A stretch of 12,144 bases of DNA from Bacillota bacterium. GTDB lineage: Bacteria; Bacillota_E; Sulfobacillia; Sulfobacillales; Sulfobacillaceae. A program made the translations under genes and the position numbers. Shown piece by piece: positions 7,103-12,144 of the stretch. The stretch's first letter is position 1. Every line of letters starts with the position of its first letter. Under the pieces are notes generated by a model. It saw nothing but the letters and a program-made list of their open reading frames with translations. It had not been told where the DNA came from and did no database searches. The stretch is taken from contig JAKADW010000023.1 of assembly GCA_021820165.1 (NCBI GenBank), forward strand, positions 1 through 12,144. The letters run 5' to 3'.

Positions 7103-7498
7103 TTGGCGTCCATTTTTTCGCGCATCATTCAAGGAGAAATTCCCTGTCATCGGGTGGCCGAGAGTGAGGAGTTCTTGGCGTTTCTTGACATTCGACCCAT
7201 CCGACCGGGGCACACTTTGGTGGTTCCCAAACGTGAAATTGATCAGTTCTTTTGGTTGCCCGATGACCTCTTGACCGGCCTAATGCTGTTCGCCAAGCCT
7301 ATTGCCCGGGCGATTCAGATGGTCACCGGTGCCGAACGCGTAAGTGCGGCCGTGGCGGGGTTTGACGTACCCCACGCGCACCTGCATCTCATCCCAGCCG
7401 ACAGCATGATGGATCTCGACTTCTCGCGCCAGGCCCCAGCCGACCCTGACGCCTTAGCCGAGATGGCCGGGCGCATTCGAGAGGTCTTGGGTCATTGA
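7103..7498 (+). CDS. HIT-family protein (histidine triad nucleotide hydrolase/transferase)
   Basis: The 131-aa protein is a single HIT domain of the usual Hint size. IFSRIIQGEIPCHRVAE (4-20), DIRPIRPGHTLVVPKREI (29-46) and the triad segment GFDVPHAHLHLIP (86-98) are visible, with H91, H93 and H95 forming the H-x-H-x-H motif. Family members hydrolyse phosphoramidate or AMP-linked nucleotides in the cytosol; the natural substrate here is unknown. The residues before the triad (AAVAGFDVP) differ from the common N-x-G-x-x-A-G-Q pattern, so it is a somewhat divergent member. The TTG start has GGAGG 8 nt upstream. Its TGA overlaps the next gene's ATG by one base, and it leads the operon. Confidence 0.92.
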   Translation: MASIFSRIIQGEIPCHRVAESEEFLAFLDIRPIRPGHTLVVPKREIDQFFWLPDDLLTGLMLFAKPIARAIQMVTGAERVSAAVAGFDVPHAHLHLIPADSMMDLDFSRQAPADPDALAEMAGRIREVLGH

Positions 7499-8454
7499 TG
7501 CGCACCAGACTGACAAAGGCCTTGGGTCTTCGTCGGCCCATTATTCAAGGAGGGCTCGCCTATCTCGCGCGGGCGGAACTAGCAGCGGCTGTGTCCAATG
7601 CGGGGGGGCTCGGTCAGATCACCGCGACCACATTGGAGGGCCCAGATGCGGTTCGCGAAGAAATTTCCGCGGTCCGGCGCTTGACCTCATACCCGTTTGG
7701 CGTTAACTTCGCCATTGGCCATCGCCCTATAGACGACCTACTTAAGGCAGCTCTCAATGAGAAAGTGCCGGTGGTTTCTCTCACCGGAGGGAATCCCGCC
7801 CCTTACGTAGACCGGATTCTTCGGGCGGGCGCCCAACTGATGGTGCTGGTGGCCGGGGTTCGCGCAGCCCAGAAGGCGGCCTCGTTGGGCGCGTCGGTCA
7901 TCATCGGTGTGGGTGTCGAGGGCGGGGGCCATCTTGGCCGGGATGACGTGGGCACCTTCGTCTTAACACGGCGCCTGGTAGAGGCCGTGGACATTCCCGT
8001 CGTAGCCTCCGGTGGAATTGGGGATGGTCGACAACTTGCGGCGGCATTAGCCTTGGGAGCTGAAGGGATTGAAATGGGCACCCGATTCGTCGCAACCCGT
8101 GAGTGCATTGCCCATCCGCGCTATAAGGACGCACTGATACAGCATGACATCCATCAAACGGCGATCATCGAGCGATCCCTAGGACGACCCGGCCGAACCT
8201 TGCCTTCACCCCATGTCGACCGAATTTTGGTGAGCGAGCGAGAGGGGGCTCCGCTAGAGACCCTATTGCCGCTCATTTCTGGTGAGCGCAATTATCAAAG
8301 CGCGGTGTTGGGCCACTTAGATGAGGGATATGTATGGGCCGGGCAAGTCACGGGACTGATTCGCGATGTGGTGCCGGTGCAACAACTCATGGACCGCATC
8401 GAAGAGGAGGCACTAAAGGCGTGGCAACAAGGACAGCAGGTGTTCGAGACATGA
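7498..8454 (+). CDS. Nitronate monooxygenase / FabK-like FMN enzyme
   Basis: The 318-aa TIM-barrel flavoprotein belongs to the nitronate monooxygenase/enoyl-ACP reductase II family. RRPIIQGGLAYLA (12-24) and SNAGGLGQI (33-41) form the N-terminal FMN site. GVGVEGGGHLGRDD (137-150) contains the expected active-site His145 where FabK and nitronate monooxygenases have EAGGH. VVASGGIGDGRQLAAALALGA (about 168-188) and GIEMGTRFVAT bind the FMN phosphate. It could oxidise toxic alkyl nitronates or act in fatty acid synthesis. Sequence alone does not separate these, and no other fab gene is nearby. ATG at 7498 is given; TTG at 7495 is in frame and has slightly better spacing from GAGGT. It overlaps both neighbours (TGATG and ATGA), so the operon is translationally coupled. 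Confidence 0.9.
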   Translation: MRTRLTKALGLRRPIIQGGLAYLARAELAAAVSNAGGLGQITATTLEGPDAVREEISAVRRLTSYPFGVNFAIGHRPIDDLLKAALNEKVPVVSLTGGNPAPYVDRILRAGAQLMVLVAGVRAAQKAASLGASVIIGVGVEGGGHLGRDDVGTFVLTRRLVEAVDIPVVASGGIGDGRQLAAALALGAEGIEMGTRFVATRECIAHPRYKDALIQHDIHQTAIIERSLGRPGRTLPSPHVDRILVSEREGAPLETLLPLISGERNYQSAVLGHLDEGYVWAGQVTGLIRDVVPVQQLMDRIEEEALKAWQQGQQVFET

Positions 8455-9074
8455 GCACGAGCGAGGGGGACGTTGTGGAGCCAATTCTCTTTATCTTCAC
8501 GGGACCGTCCGGGGCAGGTAAGGGATCGGTCATGCGACTGTTGTTAGAGCGTGACCACACCTTACAGAAGGTCGTGACCTATACCACCCGAGAGCCACGA
8601 GGAGGGGAGGTTGATGGCTTTGATTACCGATTCGTTTCCGTTGAGACGTTTCGTGGGTTAATTGATCGTGGTGAGCTATTCGAATACGAACAGGTATATC
8701 ATGACCATTACTATGGATCACCTAAGGAATTATTTGTCCCCGACCACGACGGGATTATCGAACTGGACTACAAGGGTCGGCTGAAGTACACGGCCCGTCA
8801 CCGCCGAGTTGTCGCCATTTTTCTCTTGCCGCCAAGTCTCGACGAGCTTAAGCGGCGGATTTTGAATCGCTCCGAAGTGGACAACCTTTCCAGACGTTTG
8901 GAGAACGCGATCGAACAAGTGAGGCACGCGCAGTCATATGATTACATCGTGAAGAACGACAACCTGGAAGACTGCGTAGAACGGGTTGAGACCATTATCC
9001 GAGCCGAACGGCATCGGCGTCGTGGCCAGAAAGATTTGGCCGAGATGCTGGACGATCTTAAAGCTCACCCGTAA
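8451..9074 (+). CDS. gmk: Guanylate kinase (divergent)
   Basis: Guanylate kinase phosphorylates GMP to GDP with ATP in the cytosol. The 207-aa length is normal. The P-loop GPSGAGKGS (18-26), the GMP-binding TYTTREPRGGEVDGFDYRFVS (43-63, with R47 and R50), the hydrophobic strand AIFLLPPSLDELKRRI (122-137) and YDYIVKNDNLEDCVERVETII (163-183) follow the family order. Several signatures are altered: the usual GNYYGT is HDHYYGS (84-90), IDVQGA is LDYKGR (105-110), and the lid that normally reads RGTDS-E is shortened to RSEVDNLSRRL (140-150). Its place beside HIT and nitronate monooxygenase genes, not yicC or rpoZ, also differs from the usual Firmicutes gmk locus. It could be the housekeeping enzyme in a rearranged context or a second copy. 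ATG overlaps the previous stop (ATGA). Confidence 0.82.
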   Translation: MSTSEGDVVEPILFIFTGPSGAGKGSVMRLLLERDHTLQKVVTYTTREPRGGEVDGFDYRFVSVETFRGLIDRGELFEYEQVYHDHYYGSPKELFVPDHDGIIELDYKGRLKYTARHRRVVAIFLLPPSLDELKRRILNRSEVDNLSRRLENAIEQVRHAQSYDYIVKNDNLEDCVERVETIIRAERHRRRGQKDLAEMLDDLKAHP

Positions 9075-9084
9075 GGGGGACAGC

Positions 9085-9366
9085 ATGGTGACTGAAAAGG
9101 ATATTGTCATTATCAGCGTTGACCGGTCCGACCCGGAGGTCGTGTTGGTTAACACCACGGTGGAATTTTTGCATTGCCCGGTTCGGTTCTCGAAACAGCT
9201 TTTGCGGGATCTTGGCTACACCGTGTATCGGCCACAGAAAATCAAACCGATTGTGCATGCCGCCATTCGGCGCCAGGTTCAGAGGAACGGTGGCAAGGTC
9301 CCTCTAGGAGGATTCGAGGTGTCGGATGCCGAAGGGCTTCCCCCTAACCCTGTAGTTCGGGGCTAG
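9085..9366 (+). CDS. Small protein of unknown function (93 aa)
   Basis: I do not recognise a family. The product begins MVTEKDIVIISVDRSDPEVV, a beta-rich start with several acidic residues. A helix-like segment follows (SKQLLRDLGYTVYRP, 36-50), then a basic stretch (IHAAIRR-type, 56-66), and a Gly/Pro-rich tail ends at 93. There is one Cys (31) and no signal or membrane segment. The ATG at 9085 lies 10 nt after the gmk stop, with a GGGGG-rich ribosome binding site about 5 nt before it, which supports operon membership and translation. The 3' end overlaps the 3' end of the convergent flavin reductase by 23 bp. Confidence 0.7.
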   Translation: MVTEKDIVIISVDRSDPEVVLVNTTVEFLHCPVRFSKQLLRDLGYTVYRPQKIKPIVHAAIRRQVQRNGGKVPLGGFEVSDAEGLPPNPVVRG

Positions 9367-9841
9367 CTTCGAGATGGTGGTAGTGGCTTTGGTAATCCAG
9401 GAGTGGACGGCCGGGATGCACCCGGCCGAAAGCAGTGCCTCGCGCCAACACCAAAAAATGGTCCCCGGCGGGGATGATGCGGTCGAGTGCGCAATCGAGG
9501 AAGGCCAAGCCATCCGCAAGATACGGGATGTGGTCGGCCCCCCAATGGAGATTCAGACTTTGAAACAAGGCCGCCTGCGGCCCTTTGATGGCAAACTGTT
9601 GGCTTAACGCTTGGTGGTCTTCGCTAAGAATGCTGACCGTAAAGCGACCGGATGCTTCCACGGCTTTGAAGGTTTCGGAGCGATTGTCGGCGCAAATGAG
9701 GACTAAGGGCGGTTCGATGGAGACAGAGGTAAAGGAATTGACGGTCATTCCGTGATATTGGCTGTCCTCGGTGCGGCTAATCACGACGGTTATCCCAGTG
9801 GCAAATTGACCGAGTGTCTCTCGAAAACTCTTGGCGTCCAA
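9344..9841 (-). CDS. Flavin reductase-like FMN-binding protein
   Basis: The 165-aa protein is one flavin_reduct domain and has the usual length. FATGITVVISR (13-23), HGMTVNSFTSVSIEPPLVLI (30-49), the SETFKAVEASGRFTVSIL segment (55-72), HQALSQQFA (76-84) and GDHFLVLARG (126-135) match the NAD(P)H:flavin oxidoreductase family, which reduces FMN or FAD for a partner monooxygenase or other use. No obvious partner oxygenase is adjacent. The start is TTG at 9841, with GAGG 8 nt upstream (9853-9850). Tandem TATGAT boxes (9876-9866) may supply its -10. It is divergent from the thiolase gene and shares the double palindrome with it. Its end overlaps the unknown 93-aa gene tail to tail. Confidence 0.9.
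   Translation of the reverse strand: MDAKSFRETLGQFATGITVVISRTEDSQYHGMTVNSFTSVSIEPPLVLICADNRSETFKAVEASGRFTVSILSEDHQALSQQFAIKGPQAALFQSLNLHWGADHIPYLADGLAFLDCALDRIIPAGDHFLVLARGTAFGRVHPGRPLLDYQSHYHHLEASPELQG
9408..9428. repeat. Perfect 8-bp hairpin within the flavin reductase gene
   Basis: CGGCCGGG (9408-9415) and CCCGGCCG (9421-9428) form a very stable stem around ATGCA. The site is inside the flavin reductase coding region but only about 42 bp past the end of the converging plus-strand operon. It could slow or stop transcription from that side, although no T-run follows. Confidence 0.5.
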
Positions 9842-9865
9842 CCCTAGTCCCTCGTTTCTCGTGAC

Positions 9866-9876
9866 ATCATATCATA
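9866..9876 (-). promoter_or_regulatory. Possible -10 region of the flavin reductase gene
   Basis: Two overlapping TATGAT boxes (9876-9871 and 9871-9866, minus strand) lie about 25-35 nt before the TTG start. No convincing -35 is found at 16-18 nt. TTGACC at 9890-9885 is 13 nt from the nearer-start box. The palindrome at 9887-9900 would cover whichever -35 is used. Confidence 0.35.
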
Positions 9877-9886
9877 TCCATTGCGG

Positions 9887-9916
9887 TCAACCCAGGTTGA
9901 GAATGACCCAGGTCAT
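9887..9916. promoter_or_regulatory. Paired 14-bp palindromes, candidate double operator between divergent genes
   Basis: TCAACC-CA-GGTTGA (9887-9900) and ATGACC-CA-GGTCAT (9903-9916) each have perfect 6-bp arms around the same CA centre and share the core ACC-CA-GGT. Their centres are 16 bp apart. They lie in the 92-bp region between the flavin reductase and the thiolase. The second ends 17 nt before the thiolase ATG, and the first sits at the presumed -35 of the flavin reductase. Two similar dyads in this place are typical of binding sites for a dimeric repressor (TetR- or MarR-like size), but no regulator gene lies in the window. Confidence 0.65.
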
Positions 9917-9933
9917 AGAAAGGGTGGGGAATC

Positions 9934-11127
9934 ATGCTAACATCACGTGAGACGGAGCTATACCTTTTAGGAGGAAAACGAACGCCTTTCGGAAGCTACG
10001 GCGGAAGTTTAAAAGATGTGGATGCGGTTCAACTAGGAACACTGGCCGCTAAAGCCGCACTAGAGGATGCGGGCGTTCCGGCGGAGGCCGTGGATTTCGC
10101 TGTCGTTGGAGGGGTATTGCCTTCGACCTCGGACTTCGCATATCTGGCCCGCCACATCGCCCTCAATGCCGGTGTGCCCATCGAAGCCGACAGCCTAACC
10201 GTCAATCGCCTCTGCGGATCGGGTCTCCAAGCGGTGGTTTCGGCCGCCCAGGCGCTGATTCTAGGGGATGGCCAGGTGGCGTTGGTAGGCGGCACGGAAA
10301 ATATGAGTCAAGCGCCCTATGCCCTTCGCAATAGCCGCTGGGGTATCAAAAATGGTCCCCCCGATTTGGATGACACGCTCACCTCGACGCTGACCGACTT
10401 GGGTTGTGGACTCGGTATGGGCGTGACGGCCGAAAATCTCGCCCGAGACTATGAAATTTCTCGCGAAGAACAAGACACCTTTGCCGCTCTCTCCCACCGC
10501 CGGGCCCACGAAGCGGAGGTGGCGGGGATTTTTAGTGAGGAGATATGCCCGGTTCCGGTGACGGTCAAGGGGACGGTCAAGATGGTGGATCGCGATGAGC
10601 ACATCCGCCCGGGCACCTCGGTGGAGGGCCTCCAACGTCTCAAGCCCGCTTTTCAAGCGGGGGGGACGGTGACCGCAGGCAACGCCTCGGGGATTAACGA
10701 TGGGGCGGCAATGTTGGTGGTGGCGACGGGTGACTTCGTGCGTGCTCATGGGCTTCGTCCTCGGGCCCGCATTGTCAGCTATGCGGTGGCTGGTGTCGAC
10801 CCTCGCATCATGGGGATTGGTCCGGCGCCTTCCTCCCGGAAGGCCTTGGAGCGGGCTGGATTGGATCTCTCTGAGATGGGACGGGTGGAAATCAACGAAG
10901 CCTTTGCCGCCCAATATTTGGCGGTTGAGCGCGAGCTGGGACTGGATCGGGAGCGGACCAATGTACATGGCGGCGCCATCGCGCTCGGTCACCCAGTGGG
11001 CGCTTCAGGAGCGCGACTTTTACTGACACTGGCCCATGAGCTGTCGCGGTCGAAGAACCATTATGGACTGGCCTCGCTCTGTATTGGCGGGGGTCAAGGG
11101 ATTGCCATGGTGATTGAAACAGTATAG
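9934..11127 (+). CDS. Acetyl-CoA C-acetyltransferase (thiolase family)
   Basis: This 397-aa protein is a full-length thiolase. It joins two acetyl-CoA into acetoacetyl-CoA, or cleaves 3-ketoacyl-CoA, in the cytosol. The acyl-accepting Cys94 is in NRLCGSGLQAV (91-101). GGTENMSQAPY (119-129), NASGINDGAAM (250-260), NEAFAAQ (321-327), GGAIALGHPVGASGAR (346-361, His353) and CIGGGQG (383-389, Cys383) complete the active site. Nothing essential is missing. Direction and chain length cannot be settled from sequence; the family includes both PhaA-type biosynthetic and beta-oxidation enzymes. The ATG at 9934 is preceded by a GGGTGGGG purine run. The paired palindromes just upstream suggest tight control, perhaps by an acyl-CoA- or fatty-acid-responsive repressor. 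The EAL gene follows after 81 bp on the same strand. Confidence 0.93.
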   Translation: MLTSRETELYLLGGKRTPFGSYGGSLKDVDAVQLGTLAAKAALEDAGVPAEAVDFAVVGGVLPSTSDFAYLARHIALNAGVPIEADSLTVNRLCGSGLQAVVSAAQALILGDGQVALVGGTENMSQAPYALRNSRWGIKNGPPDLDDTLTSTLTDLGCGLGMGVTAENLARDYEISREEQDTFAALSHRRAHEAEVAGIFSEEICPVPVTVKGTVKMVDRDEHIRPGTSVEGLQRLKPAFQAGGTVTAGNASGINDGAAMLVVATGDFVRAHGLRPRARIVSYAVAGVDPRIMGIGPAPSSRKALERAGLDLSEMGRVEINEAFAAQYLAVERELGLDRERTNVHGGAIALGHPVGASGARLLLTLAHELSRSKNHYGLASLCIGGGQGIAMVIETV

Positions 11128-11208
11128 TTGCCTTTCGAGAAATTTTGGTCGAGGGACAGGAAACTCGTGGGAACATGTCGAATCGAGTCTCCAACAAGGA
11201 GGTTCTCC

Positions 11209-11937
11209 ATGGTTCATTCAACCATTGGACGGCGCACGATGCGCGAATTCCATCGCATGCTCGAAACCGGTTCGGTGCATACCATTTACCAGCCGGTGAT
11301 GCCATTTTCCGGATCTCAACCGGTCGGCTTCGAAGCGCTTAGTCGTGGCCCCATTCCCTATCTTGCGAGCCCGGTCACACTGTTTGAAATCGCCGAAAGG
11401 GAATTTCTGGGGCCGCGATTGGATGCGTTGTGCTGTCAGAGAGCCATCGAAAATTTTCCCATGAAGGACGTCCAGGATGCCCTCCTATTCATTAACCTGT
11501 TGCCGGAGACTTTGGAAATGGGTGGGGTGACGGCTGAAAGATTGTCCCAGTGGACAGAGTCCAGCGGCATCATTTCTGGCCGCGTGGTCCTCGAGGTGAC
11601 GGAAAAGCAAATTGCCGATCCGGCTCGGTTCTACACGGCTGTGGCGGAGCTTCGGCAACGGGGATTTCGCTTCGCTGTTGATGATGTGGGCACCGGATAC
11701 AGCAACCTTGCGTTGTTGGCTGATTTGGTGCCCGAGTTTTTCAAACTAGACTTGGAATTTGTCCAGCTCACCCGGGCCCGTCCAGTGCGGCAATTATTGG
11801 TCGAAACGTTGGTTCGCTTTGCCGGGCAAATTGGAGCCATGGTTGTGGCCGAAGGAATCGAAACCAATGAAGATGCTGAGGTTTTTCGACTCTTAGGCGT
11901 ACCGTTGGGACAAGGATTCTTGTACCGGCCTGCGTAG
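11209..11937 (+). CDS. Stand-alone EAL-domain protein, predicted cyclic-di-GMP phosphodiesterase
   Basis: The 242-aa product is little more than one EAL domain, which hydrolyses cyclic di-GMP to pGpG. Residues expected for metal and substrate binding are present: E42 of EALSR, N96 in FINLLPETL, E129 in VLEVTEKQ, D158 and D159 in AVDDVGTGYSNL, K179 in FFKLD, E215 in VVAEGIET and Q235 in GQGFLYRP. It is therefore probably active. No GGDEF, PAS, receiver or membrane segment is attached, so any input must come from a partner. The ATG at 11209 is clear, with AGGAGG 6 nt upstream. The frame is open back to the thiolase stop, but that part has no ribosome binding site. It lies 81 bp after the thiolase and could be read through from it; no separate promoter is obvious. 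Confidence 0.92.
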   Translation: MVHSTIGRRTMREFHRMLETGSVHTIYQPVMPFSGSQPVGFEALSRGPIPYLASPVTLFEIAEREFLGPRLDALCCQRAIENFPMKDVQDALLFINLLPETLEMGGVTAERLSQWTESSGIISGRVVLEVTEKQIADPARFYTAVAELRQRGFRFAVDDVGTGYSNLALLADLVPEFFKLDLEFVQLTRARPVRQLLVETLVRFAGQIGAMVVAEGIETNEDAEVFRLLGVPLGQGFLYRPA

Positions 11938-11961
11938 CTATACAGGATGGATCGAGTCTTT

Positions 11962-12144
11962 TCACTCACTGTTCGGTGTTCGGGCGCCAACTGGGCCACG
12001 ATATCTGCGACAATCGCTAGAGGGGGTGGCAGGCCCCTCTAGATCATAGTCGTCAAAGAATAAAACCTGCAACGCCGCTAGGCGCTCGGCTAAGCGCTGG
12101 GAGGTTGGGGGGCCTTTCCGCCGCCCGATACAGCGCCTACTGCG
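11962..12144 (-). CDS. Partial gene of unknown function (C-terminal 60 codons)
   Basis: A minus-strand frame is open from the right edge to TGA at 11964-11962. The visible part includes GPPTSQRLAERLAALQVLF, a plausible amphipathic helix, then FDDYDLEGPATP and a basic tail. The other two minus frames are closed early. No family is recognised, and a strong hairpin lies within it, so coding status is uncertain. It would converge on the EAL gene with a 24-bp gap. Confidence 0.4.
   Translation of the reverse strand, partial: RSRRCIGRRKGPPTSQRLAERLAALQVLFFDDYDLEGPATPSSDCRRYRGPVGARTPNSE
12017..12042. repeat. Perfect 9-bp inverted repeat downstream of the EAL gene
   Basis: CTAGAGGGG (12017-12025) pairs with CCCCTCTAG (12034-12042) around an 8-nt loop. 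It is 80 bp past the EAL stop and inside the partial minus-strand frame. No T-run follows on either strand, so a transcription-stop role is possible but unproven. Confidence 0.5.

Noticed and set aside
10261..10992. A 243-aa open frame antisense to the thiolase
   Set aside because: It lies wholly opposite an intact thiolase, has no ribosome binding site and an Arg/His/Pro-rich composition typical of antisense reading of GC-rich genes.
11128..11208. An earlier TTG start for the EAL protein directly after the thiolase stop
   Set aside because: The ATG at 11209 has a perfect AGGAGG at 6 nt, and the added N-terminal residues do not belong to the EAL domain.

Overview
The window looks like chromosomal DNA of a Gram-positive, Sulfobacillus-like (Firmicutes) bacterium. 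This is an inference from moderately high GC, strong AGGAGG-type ribosome binding sites, frequent TTG start codons (four of the starts here) and the gene families present. No rRNA, tRNA, CRISPR array, insertion sequence or phage gene was seen. It reads as ordinary metabolic chromosome scattered with decayed genes.

Layout, left half. The 5' end of an unknown minus-strand gene runs off the left edge, with a good promoter behind it. A decayed citrate synthase (about 322-976, +) lacks its N-terminal half and is spread over three frames. Two minus-strand genes follow: a 453-aa His-rich helical protein of unknown function (973-2334) and a polytopic membrane protein (2551-3606) whose -10 box sits inside an interrupted palindrome. 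Upstream of that promoter lies a second decayed gene, a VOC (glyoxalase-fold) protein (about 3700-4075, +), in which an 8-bp tandem duplication that breaks the frame is still visible.

Middle. A minus-strand operon encodes a LutB-LutA fusion (4953-6983), LutC (4411-4956) and a YkuS/UPF0180-family protein (4115-4369), and ends at a strong intrinsic terminator (4074-4104). It should supply the iron-sulfur lactate or 2-hydroxyacid oxidation complex. Divergent from it is a tightly overlapping plus-strand operon: HIT-family protein, nitronate monooxygenase/FabK-like flavoprotein, divergent guanylate kinase, and a 93-aa unknown protein.

Right half. A flavin reductase (9344-9841, -) overlaps the end of that operon tail to tail. 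It is divergent from an acetyl-CoA acetyltransferase (9934-11127, +). Their shared 92-bp intergenic region holds two adjacent 14-bp palindromes with the same core, a likely double operator. A stand-alone EAL-domain cyclic-di-GMP phosphodiesterase (11209-11937) follows the thiolase, and a partial unknown minus-strand gene enters from the right edge.

No obviously new multi-gene system was found. The items most worth checking are the paired operator, the fused LutB-LutA protein with co-transcribed YkuS, the unusual guanylate kinase operon, and the two readable pseudogenes.
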